A stretch of DNA of 64,000 nucleotides from Coniferiporia sulphurascens (lineage: Eukaryota > Basidiomycota > Agaricomycetes > Hymenochaetales > Hymenochaetaceae), in contig NBBA01000006.1 in the NCBI GenBank assembly GCA_002794785.1, forward strand, positions 1,736,001 through 1,800,000, given 5' to 3'. Under the pieces are notes generated by a model. That model was not told the origin of the DNA and did no database searches. It saw only the letters and a list, made by a program, of their open reading frames with translations. Shown here piece after piece: positions 25,903 through 35,257 of the stretch (its first letter is position 1; every line of letters starts with the position of its first letter). Made by a program: the position numbers and the translations under genes.

Positions 25903-26460
25903 TGTTACAATTTTCCTTTCACTTTCCCTATTGCGCTGACTCACTTCCTCTTCGTCATCATCAGTCAGCGCAACTCCCCCATTTCTCTGCCTTACTCATC
26001 CTTATTCCCCTTACGCCATAAGATGCCATGATGACGCCTTATTGCACCATCATGACGTGCTCTGCTTACTGATCACCGTACTTGTATTACCAAGGCCTTC
26101 CTTGAGTTTCCATGATGTTCCATAGTCTGGTAAACATACCTAACCAAGTCGCTACAGTAGCAAACACATAGAGTAGTATATAAGCATGTAACTTCAGTAG
26201 CACAAGCCCTAAGCTTGTGCTCTTTGTTCATACAAGCCCATTATCTGCTACCACCAGTCTACTGTGTGCCACCTGGCCATTAGTTACTTCGTCGTAACCC
26301 GACTCTCCACAGAAACCCACCGCGTCCACATCGCCGATCAGGAAGCCCCATCGACGATCCCCTTCGACTTACGACATCTAGGAAGCCCCGTTGCCGTACC
26401 ATCAGTTCCGACGACCAGGAAGCCCCGACGTCGATCACTGCGTAACCGTTGAGCTTAACA
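25903..26460 (+). mobile_element. Solo LTR (LTR3) inside LINE ORF1
   Basis: It is 558 bp, begins TGTTACAA and ends GCTTAACA, and belongs to the same family as LTR1 and LTR2. TSD GGCGT flanks it. TATATAAG lies at 26177-26184 and a perfect 9-bp inverted repeat at 26199-26221. Three AGGAAGCCCC-like units lie near the 3' end (about 26338-26425). No internal retroelement sequence, primer-binding site or polypurine tract is attached, so it is a solo LTR. Confidence 0.92.
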
Positions 26461-27173
26461 GGCGTCTTCCTCTGCAGCTTCCGACATTTCGGCATCGGAG
26501 TCGGTGGATGAGATGGCCGCAGAGGTTGGGCGGGACAGGCCCCAGGGGGTCTCGTCTACACGGGGGGCCGCCCCACCACCACCAGGGGGCGTGGTAGGGG
26601 GGCAAGGGCAACGATCACGGGGGTCGTGGCAGGTAGCACAGGCGCTGCCCACATAGAACCAAGAGTGGATTGGGGGGCCTGCGGAGCAGGGGCCAAGAGA
26701 GAGGAAACTCCGGTTAGACCCCCAAGATTGAGGGTCGTGCCTGTAAGTGGACCTATAAGGGGCATGCCCAGGGTGACTGGGTGAGAGATGTGAGCCTGAG
26801 CCTGACCAGTTCCTCAGTCGCTCACCTCAGAAGTAGGGCGGGATGGGGGGTGGAAGGGTTGGCGAGATGTGATCTCCGCCGCCAGTGGGGAAACTGTGGG
26901 GAGGACTTTAGGGGGCACCGGAGGTGCACGGGAAAAGCTCGAGATCGACCCCAAAAACGAGGAGGAGCAAGCCATGACCATTCCCGGAGGAGACAGTGGG
27001 TTAAGCCCATGCCCACAAACAGACCTGAGGCCACCCCACGTTGAAACGGCAGGAGTGGAAAAGGTCTTGTTGATGGGGCAAAGGGGTTGTTGTTGTTGTT
27101 GTTGATCAGACATAGAGGGCAGAGTGCTCGTAAAGACTACCTAGATGGTGGTGGTTAGAGGACAAGGAGGATG

Positions 27174-27186
27174 GTGCTAAGTACAC
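27174..27186. repeat. Target-site duplication, right copy
   Basis: GTGCTAAGTACAC, identical to 19028-19040, sits outside the 5' end of the LINE. Confidence 0.9.
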
Positions 27187-27654
27187 ATACAGATGGTATC
27201 TTTTCTTGCATATATGTGCTGGAAACGGGATATTTGAAAGCTCAAACATCTCCGGTAAAATGGCACAAGCTATTACTCGTAATCAGACATCTGTCGCATT
27301 GATACCCAAAGCTCAAAAGAGCCGCAGGCCTGCGACTCCGGAAATTCGGACTCACCCGATTGCGAAAATGATAAAACATGAGCTTGAGCCTGTAATAATT
27401 CTAGCCCACGCATATGTATAAGCATACGCTTCGCCCTGTACAGACACGAGTGTTAGCGGAGTGTTTTACAGTGAGAGCAGCGACACGTAGTCTGATTAGT
27501 AATAACATTAGTCACAAAACCATCACGATGCATCATGTGACCGTCTATTTACGGTAATTAGCAAGGCGCGGATCCGAGCCCCCAAGTCGCGCCTTCGCTT
27601 CGGCTGTCTTGACCACTCAGCCGCAACGCCTTTCTGCTGCCCGGCTTTCAAAGG
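27187..27654. other. Intergenic with a degenerate tRNA-like stretch
   Basis: On the minus strand, 27561-27630 has a box A-like GGCTGAGTGG with a pairing D-stem (GCTG/CAGC) and a box B-like GGCTCGGATCC. The anticodon stem and the T/acceptor stems do not fold, so I do not call a tRNA. The rest is featureless. Confidence 0.35.
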
Positions 27655-28977
27655 ATGCCTACACATAAAGACTTCAAAGTCTGGATGAAATGCGAGGACG
27701 AGGTGCTCAAGGAGTACGATGTCGAGCCAGACTCTAATGACGAGAAGGTCATCAATTGCTGGGTGACCAGCGAGGCGGGAAAGGTGCGCGCTACCGTTAC
27801 TACATAGTATATGGGCTTGACGCGCCTAAACTCGCTAATTTGTATATATAAGCGATTCACATTACACTACGAATCCTTGAATACCGGAAACTATATAATT
27901 AGGGCTTTCGCGGATGGTGTACGGGTTTACACTCGTGACCATAACAGACCCAACAAAGAGAAGTCGATTAGAGGAATGAAATGCACGGACCCAGAGCTTG
28001 GCGCAGCCATTAGACCCTTCCAATTTGCAAAGCTGAGTCTCTCAGGTAGGTGGACTGCCGGAACTTTGTAATACCTACACTAACAGCTTAACTTGCAGAC
28101 GACGACTCGCTCCTTGACCGTCCCTTCGACGTTTCTGGGTTAGGGACGATAAAATTCGAAGTCTACAATGCTATCTTAAAGCCATCGTCGCGCTCTCCGA
28201 AACCTGTAAAGGAGAAAAGTACAAATGTCTTTGAAGGTCCTCTGCACGAAACCACGAAAAAAATGCTTGAGCACAGGGTAACGTGTGTGCCGCCCTCCTC
28301 CTAATCGCTTCGCTGTACAGCTCACGTCTGTCGTCATATTTTTCTCAGTCTCGGGGAAGCTGTATCTCAAGCATCTTCGAGTCGAGTGGGCAAAATTTCT
28401 CAGTTCACCTGGGCATACACCGACCGTCAGAATCCTTGCGTAGTATTTGCTTTCAGATATAGACCCCAAGGTAATCATCTTACTTTTACTACTCATCTCT
28501 TCTCCTACTTTATAGACACTTATCAAGAGGTTGTCGATACAGCATTTCTTGTGGCCCAGGGGATCGTACCTTCGCTTCCGGACTTCCCAGCAGATGAAAG
28601 TCGGATATGTTCAGGCGGTAAAAGGAAGAGGGAGTCCCCTGTGCAGGGTTCTTCTTCCAGTAATCGTCCCGATTCTGGCTTAACTCCGCTGAATTCTGGG
28701 AATCTTTTAAGAAAAATAAAAGGCGTTGCGACAGTCTAAGGGCTGCCCCGTAAGAAGAGATCCGGAAGATGCCACGCTGGATGAGCTTCGAGTGCGTTAC
28801 CCAATGTTATTGTTCGACTTCTACTTTATGCGGGATATTTTTTAGCGGGAATTGGACTCGGCACGGAGGATTATAGCTCAAATGCAGGGCCAGGTCAAAC
28901 GGGAGCCGTCGATAAAGCCGGAGCGATTAGCTGCTCCAATTATCAAAGGCGAGGTTATAGATTTGACGTTGGATTGA
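27655..28977 (+). CDS. DUF7918-type protein, copy D
   Basis: It starts MPTHKDFKVWMKCEDEVLKEYDV and continues INCWVTSEAGK before an intron, then RFTLHYESLNTGNYIIRAFA. The third block after the next intron is DDDSLLDRPFDVSGLGTIKF, matching the D.GTI block of A and C. CVVFAFRYRPQ, before the EVVDTAFLVAQGIVP block, marks the conserved beta segment. Near 28640-28733 the frame must jump, by a phase-0 intron beginning GTGCAG or by another route; I could not settle this. The last exon carries VKRE, IKPE and IKGE (three PsiKxE sites) and ends VIDLTLD before TGA at 28975-28977. It is the first gene beyond the LINE and is opposite in orientation to copies A to C. Confidence 0.7.
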
Positions 28978-29525
28978 CCCACTTTGCCTGTTCTCCCTCA
29001 TATACCAGTACCGCGATGCTTCACGGCACCGGACTCATAATGCGGAAATCTTAATTTGTACTACCACCAGCACTTCAGCATTTATTCTACCTTCGGATCG
29101 TTTTGCGCCGTTCTTCGTTCCTACCGTACATACCAGTACTTACTGCCTCCGCAAAGTGGCATCTTATCATCTTCCCTTCGATGCTGGTATGCAACTCTAA
29201 AACAAGACCAGATCATATATGGCAATCACGCTGTGTTCAGTTGCGGTGAACGCGACTCACGGAAGTTCCCGAGACCCGTCGCGTAGCAGCAAAACCGCCG
29301 CCGCGCGTCCGGGCTAATTGTTATTCAGGACTTTCCCAGAACCCACAGAGTCAGATCAACCAGTCTATTGTCTGTGAGCGTGACAATGGAGGCCATTATC
29401 AGGGGAAGGCAAAATATGTTTGACCGCCAAGTCGTCCCGTCGCCAGTTTGCTTCCGCCCATATCTCTTTCCCTGCTTTTCGTATTTCTCCCCTGGTGGGA
29501 CCGCAATACTCGATAACTAGAGCTC
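28978..29525. other. Intergenic between DUF7918-type copies D and E
   Basis: About 550 bp. A short frame at 29056-29286 has no features of a gene. This is probably a 3' UTR plus the copy E promoter. Confidence 0.5.
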
Positions 29526-30975
29526 ATGCCCTTTCACGAAAAACTCGGGTTCTCCGTCTGGGTGCAGCACGGTGCAGAAAAATCGGAGGAATACGACGTA
29601 CGGTGCTCGCGGGATTCTCGCGTTGTAAATTGCTGGATCATCGATGATCTGCCCAAGTGCGTTTGTTTTGCTTCCGGTCCGCCATATAGCTGTCTCATTC
29701 GCGTACTATAATCGTCGTAGGGACCTAAGTCCGTTCACTGGAAGAGCCATGGACTGGGTCCTCCAAGCAAAGTCCGCCTCTCGACCGAGCGAGCGCGAGT
29801 CGGCCAGCCAGACGACGACCGTACCAGATGCGGGAGCTCTCAGACGCAGTCCTCTTGCGAAGGTACGACCGCCTGCCACTCGTCTTCTATACACCGCTCC
29901 CAGGAAACTGAAGTACCTCCTCGCTCTCAGAATGTGATGTTATAGCAAACAAGATGGACGGCTTCTTGTGTACAGTCAAAGTCAGTGTATTCATGCCGCC
30001 GGAAAGGAGGGAACCGACACACTGTTCGGGATTCGTACGCATTGACCAGAACGAGGTGCTCCGGCGTGACGGAGAAGGGGTATGGTGCGTTCTGTGCTCT
30101 GCATCTCCTATGTCCTTTCCTCCAAGCGTCGGTCAAAGTACTGACACACAATCGTTTTCTTAGTCAGCCCCCGGCGTCTCACTATCCGGAGGTTGTTTCC
30201 AATCCCAATCCCTCTCACCAACGATTGCCCCAAGTCTTTCCGTCTAGTGGGGATCCAACACCAATAAGGCAGCCACCATACACCCTCGCTCCAGAACCAT
30301 ACGTCACATTTGTCTTCAGATTTCGGACAAGAGGTATTCCACCTCTTCTGATTAATTTACTTACCTCGCTAACCAGCGCTTTTTTGACAGAGGTTCTCCG
30401 CACATACAGGACCATACGATCGCAATCGTGTACCTCTCGCAAACGCACGCGGTCCCCAAGTCCCTATGCCCGCAATCTCTCGCGTCTCCCTTTAAAGCGC
30501 AGTAGGTCGTGTCAGAGCGATTTTGGGATTACTGAAGGATACACGAGGACGGGCTCGCCGATTGTTCCCTATTATGTCCTTCCCGGACCTAATAAGGGCG
30601 CACGTAGTGGGAGCGCGTGTAGAGGAACACCCCGCACGGAGGACGACTACGTTAATGCCAAGCAGGAGCCTTACAGCCCGATATTTCCGACACCTTTCCA
30701 GCATATACGGAACGAACTTCCCCGAAATGTCCCCGGTGTTCGCTCGGATCTGAAAGAAGAACGTCTTTTGCCTGACCAAACGACGGACACTGACTTAGAG
30801 GAGGATATACTTTTGGTTAAAATGGAGGTAAGCCGACCTTTCGAATTGAGTCTTATCGGATTTTGACTGAAATGACATCTCATCCTAGCAACAGCTACTT
30901 GAAATGCGTAAAATGATCCTTCAGCTGAGAGTGAAGCGGATCAAGCGACAGAGTGCTGCGGCTCGTGCGACATAA
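29526..30975 (+). CDS. DUF7918-type protein, copy E
   Basis: The N-terminus MPFHEKLGFSVWVQHGAEKSEEY then VVNCWIIDDLPK matches copy D block by block. The second block (about 29680-29940) could not be placed in one sure frame, so its exon limits are uncertain. The third block begins GFLCTVKVSVFMPPERR. PYVTFVFRFRTR, then an intron, then EVLRTYRTIRSQ matches the FxFRYRP/EVL junction of the family. A long basic Ser/Arg/Pro linker (SRKRTRSPSPYARN) follows, with AKQE, LKEE and VKME near the end. A last intron leads to QQLLEMRKMILQLRVKR and a stop TAA at 30973-30975. Unlike A, C and D it lacks the terminal IDLT. Confidence 0.65.
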
Positions 30976-32743
30976 CACGAATGGCCGATGATGAAACAAA
31001 CATGATTTCCACTCGCACGCCTTAATATATATACAGAACACGCCTGCTATTCTCAATCCGTTGCTTTATTCTTTCTTATGATGACCGTTTGGAGATACAA
31101 AGTATCCTGTACTAATATCTTCTAGTTGTTCCATACTATTTCCCCGCTCTTGCTATGCCATCAATTATGTTGTAAGTAGGATAGACGTATATATGAGCCG
31201 ATGAGTAGTAAGTCGTCGCTTGTAAGCTTCCGTACTTAGCTGAGAGAAGATTGGATCTGCCTTACATGATGGTACGGCTTTAGGTATTCGCTTTTGGTGC
31301 GATGACGTGCCCGGAGATCCTGCGGTGTACAGCTTGCAAACCCTCGATTTAAAATACTGGCGGATCCGATGACAGGTGATATTAATGTCGATCCGTGGGG
31401 TAGATAAGGTCGAGATGAGACCGTTATTCATAGTGCACTGATATTTAGATCGGAGTTACTGACCTAGGGTGAATCTAACATCAGCTAGTCGGATATAGTG
31501 TACGTACATGTATTTATAAGCGGTAAATTCTCTCTCCCCCCTTCTCTTCGGGAATTACGCTCGATGCCAGGGAGAGATGCTTCAAGGACAGCACAACTAG
31601 GATAATCTGCTACGAGAATTCACACATGGTGCTATGAGGAAAACTTGAAAGACAGCGTGGGTTATCAGGAAGCATGAATTTTTCAGTAACTCAAGTTGTA
31701 TGTAATATCAATACATTGATTTCGACACAGTACTATTGGCTGATAAATACTTGCACGAAGTAAAACGATGTGGATGTCGCGGGTGTCATAATTAAGGACC
31801 ATTTTGAGGATTCGTGGGATTGATGGCTTTCATTCCAGCAAGCTTCGAAAAACGCGTTCGGTGAGATTCAGGTTGAATTAAATGATGGCTGGTGTATCTA
31901 ATCCTTATGTGTAAAAGTTCCAGAATCATATACTCCAGGCCCGGGGTTGATTACTACAAAGTGGCGCGGATTTACAGGCGCCACTTCAAACTCCGCTCAA
32001 ATTACGGATCTCCGCCCCTTCTGACGCGTCACAACTCAATAGTCGGCTTGGATGATTGCCTCATGGACCCACAGTGCCGGTATCATTGAGCAATATGTGT
32101 AAAGAATCGGGGTTTCGTTTTCAAATAGTGATACGGGCACCCGGGGGCGTTGGTGCTGATACGTTGTCTTATTATTTTACCACTACATTTGTTGCTTATA
32201 TGCCGATTTACTTTACCTTACTTTCTTCGTAACTACTATGTGAGACAATACGTGAGTAATAAACTACGCGCGCATGTCTCTGTCGTAACAAGTGGGCATC
32301 TTGAGGCACGGAAATGTCTCGGGGTGGCTTGTTCTTTTATCTATTAGCCGAACGACTCTGCCGGCTCGCTAATCTCAACAATATGCACCGACGAGACACA
32401 GGTACCCGTGAGTTTTTATTTTACGGTAACTTTGTCCTCAAGGCGTTATGTTTATTTCGAACTTACATTCGGGCGGTGGTTATCGTTCGATAATACGAGG
32501 CCATCAGCAGCCCGAGCGCGACCTACAGTAGATTGATAACTGTCTTCGTGAACGACGATAAATGTTCTTGGTACCTGAGTACCTCTGGCATGGGTTTAAT
32601 TCACGTGCTTTCTTGGATTCGACCAACAGAAAGTCATTACGCCCATCTTACGCAGGTCGTGGCGAAGTAAAAATTCACGGTATACTCAATTCTGTATTGA
32701 TGTCCGCAAGACAAGCCTATACAGGTACGTTTTCGCCTTTCTA
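30976..32743. other. Intergenic, about 1.8 kb
   Basis: Both strands hold only short frames without recognisable domains (for example 31165-31431 and 31892-32089). No RNA gene, repeat or retroelement piece was recognised. Confidence 0.5.
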
Positions 32744-33614
32744 CTACTGCTTTTGATACGCTGCGAGGGACGCGGCTGCTTCAGCCACGGTGGACTTCCA
32801 CGACGGACGGCTGGAGATGTCCGCCCACCAGCGTGCCACGTTTGGCGTCGCGCTGAGGCCAGTAAAGCCGGCACTGTTGGTGATGATGTCTCCGTACGGG
32901 AGGTGTAGAAGGTCCGCGAGTGTGAATTCCTATAAGTACGATATCGGGTGAGCCTACGTCTGCCGAGAAAAAGACCAGTTCGATCGGATACGCACATCGC
33001 CAGCGAGATATTTCTGCTTGCCGAGAATGACCCCGTACACTTTCAGCTTTTCCTCAAGCGCCTTCGCGTTCTCCGCTGCACGCTCGTCATTGCCCTTGAG
33101 GCCCATCCTCCTGAAACCAAGAAATTCATGTCAGCGGTCGTGCGACAGTAATAAAGACACGATGCTGATACTCACGGCTTGAAAACCTTCTCCATAGCGA
33201 GACCCGACGCGTACGGATAGAAGTTGCTGCTCTCAATGGATGCTGCCTGCTCAAAGAGCCCGAGTTTCTTCAGGTCGCCCGTCGGGACGAGTCCGCTCTC
33301 TGGCGCGTACTTTGCAACGACATAGCGCGCGATTGCACGGCTCTCGTACACCTGGAAACCATCCTCCTCGAGCTATGTACGCCCGCCGTGGTCAGAATCG
33401 ACGCATATATGCGCATAGAAAGGGGGGGGGGGACACTTACGAGGACAGGGATCTGGCCGAATGGCTGCTTGTTAGCAAGATATTCCTCGCTCTTGTGCTC
33501 TCTGATCGTAAAGTCGACAGGCAAGATCTCGTAAGGAACTCCGATTTCCTTGAGCGTTGTGATAACGGCTTGGGTGCACGTCGAGAGAGCGAGGCCGTGG
33601 ATTTTAAGGACAAT
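32744..33614 (-). CDS. Glutathione S-transferase (phi-like), apparent start loss
   Basis: It conjugates glutathione to electrophiles in the cytosol. Coding blocks in order: VLKIHGLALSTCTQAVITTL (thioredoxin-fold start, with the Ser/Cys region), EILPVDFTIREHKSEEYLA, QPFGQIPVL (cis-Pro motif), EEDGFQVYESRAIARY, then the helical domain ending LAGDEFTLADLLHLPYG and NVARWWADISSRPSW. Four exons join across three introns, one of which carries a 13-G/C homopolymer near 33422. The C-terminal half is fully conserved in style with fungal phi-class GSTs. The codon where the initiator is expected reads ATT (33612-33614). A TAA lies five codons upstream in frame, and no in-frame ATG lies between them. The gene is therefore either dead or started by a route I cannot see. 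Confidence 0.8.
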
Positions 33615-35257
33615 GTCGAATTGTAGTTAACGGAGTGGCGTGGATGCGGAGTGGGTCAGAATTGTGGAGGACATACCCCAGCTGATCCTGTATTTATTTA
33701 TACTCGACTGATTATCGTCGAATATTAGCCCAGGGACCACTAGTACTGCATGAAGGCATTCCGAGTCGGAATAAGTTTTCCCTAGAAGTGCTTAGCAAGC
33801 CTTATTACCGAGACTGGACTTTCACCATCAAATTAAGTCATAACTGTGACCTCATGCTTTGTCAGTGTCTTGCCGACATATCGGCAAAGTACTGCTGTTT
33901 CCAACTTTCCAGTATTCAGACTCTTGAATATTTCATCGCCCCCTCTTTGCGGGCGAATTGGCGTATCCTCGATGGACAGCAGACATCTGACTCGTGCGGC
34001 CATGAGAACAAATCCTCGAGCGTTTTCCACACTACTAATTTTTCTGATATCGTGGTTTGGCAGATTGTTGTGACCTGCTACCTCCTCGAATTAGTTTAAG
34101 CTTACAACTCGAGACTGGGTCCACATGCCGTAGTTTCGTGTAAGGATATGCATTTGCATGAGATTGCGCATGAATGATAAATTAACTAGGCGATGGCCGT
34201 CGCTCTCTGGACGCCGTTTCATTGGCTGCTAACGAATCTGACGAATCTGAGAGTGACTAAGTCTTTATGTTCGTCCCTTACGTGCCGATTCCGGTGGCGT
34301 ACGTTCCCCCCACGCCGCGCGTCTGCCGACTTTGAGTTTGATTGCGGGAAGCTCATGCGTTGTCGGCACGTCTTGGAGTTCCCTCAAACTACTCATCGTT
34401 AACGACATGTCAATTGTATTCCGGCGCCTCTGGTCCCGTACCAGCTGAAAAGGCAAGTAGAAGCATATACCTTACTACCTGTGCGGCATCCACAGTCAAC
34501 GATTCAGTTTCAGTAGTAGGGCCGCTTCGAGACGATGAACGAGAGCGGGGAAACAGTCCAGCCCCTTTCTCCGGTTTGGTATTTGAACAGGTTGGATTCT
34601 GAACAAACCTCTTCTATTCCGTGGTCGGCAAGTCGTGTGGTGGCCATCTCCAGTCAAGCTATTGTGTCATCGTCGACTTCTCGCAAGCAGACAAAATTGT
34701 TTACGGCCGGTGTGCTAAAAAAGTGATATAGAAGTGAGAACACTTGCAGACTATGTACAAAAATTTCCGTGCACGACGCGTTGTGCCATCATTTATGCAA
34801 ACAGCTGTAATATTATTATGGATCACAGAAGCATAACAGGAAAGAGACTTGGAGGCAAATTGGAAAGACAACCCCAGGCTATACTTGCATTGAAACTGAT
34901 GAATGCAGTATCTAGATCTGCGCCACTTCGTTTTTGGTGGAGGTGTCGGGCGCATCCGAGACTCACGTGATACTGCAAAAGAATCGTATTACGTCATTAG
35001 CTCAGTACCAGGTTCACGCTCATGGATCGTGATTCGCTTTTGAATATGGAATCTCTCACGAAAAACCAATTCGAAAACACTTTTATTTCGATACTCAGAA
35101 CGAGGCCACGCCCACACCAGGTAGCTCGAAGTCAGCACTGTATGATCGATCGCAGCAATCATTGAATCGCCGCTGCCGCAGCGGACTTCTCAGAATCCTA
35201 TAAAGCTCTGACCATCTGGGTTATTGCTTTACAACGTTCACTTTAGTAGCATCGGAA
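33615..35257. other. Intergenic, about 1.6 kb
   Basis: This lies between the GST gene (minus strand) and the gene starting near 35258 (plus strand). The frames at 33788-34726 on both strands are unconvincing and their fragments do not join into a protein. I see no gene. Confidence 0.5.

Larger units (their letters stand above)
24272..27113 (-). pseudogene. LINE ORF1: gag-like zinc-knuckle protein, degenerate
   Basis: It starts MSDQQQQQQP at 27113. A TGA at 26814-26816 stops the frame after about 99 codons. Downstream coding sequence continues in the same frame (MPLIGPLTGTTLNLGG) and then in another (MGSACATCHDPRDRC), so a frameshift lies near 26600-26650. LTR3 interrupts the coding sequence at 25903-26465. 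The remaining frame (25780 to 24272) is Ala/Pro-rich and then has a cluster of Cys/His knuckles: CSKCAALGHLVQNC fits CX2CX4HX4C, followed by CLICAGRHCTDDHC and CSNCSSEHHADSSSC. Such knuckles bind nucleic acid in retroelement ORF1 proteins. The stop TAG overlaps the ORF2 ATG. Confidence 0.85.
19041..27173 (-). mobile_element. Full-length non-LTR retrotransposon (LINE), inactive, with three solo LTR insertions
   Basis: The element runs on the minus strand from about 27173 to an A12 tail at 19041-19052. Perfect 13-bp duplications flank it. ORF1 is a Gln- and Pro-rich gag-like protein with zinc knuckles. ORF2 has an AP-type endonuclease, reverse transcriptase, an RNase H domain and a terminal Cys/His motif. 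The total is 8133 bp; without the LTR insertions and their duplications (21016-22145, 25903-26465) it is about 6440 bp. ORF1 and ORF2 overlap at ATGAGTAG. The copy is dead: premature stops, frameshifts and two catalytic Asp to Asn changes are visible. The ORF order resembles the RNase H-bearing fungal Tad/I-type lines, but the clade was not tested by phylogeny. Confidence 0.93.

Noticed and set aside
21016..26460. A complete LTR retrotransposon made of LTR1 and LTR3
   Set aside because: Between the two LTRs lies only LINE sequence on the minus strand, and each LTR has its own 5-bp duplication, so they are solo insertions, not a pair.
27561..27630. tRNA-like minus-strand sequence with box A and box B look-alikes
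   Set aside because: The D-stem pairs (GCTG/CAGC), but the anticodon stem pairs only in part, and box B leaves no room for both a T-stem and an acceptor stem. It may be a remnant or SINE head, but I cannot support a gene.
33421..33434. Run of about 13 G in the GST gene
   Set aside because: It lies inside an intron and shows no other structure; a simple homopolymer is the plain explanation.
34193..34726. Possible coding fragments between the GST and the F-box-like gene
   Set aside because: The frames are short and their translated parts do not join or match each other or the DUF7918-type copies.
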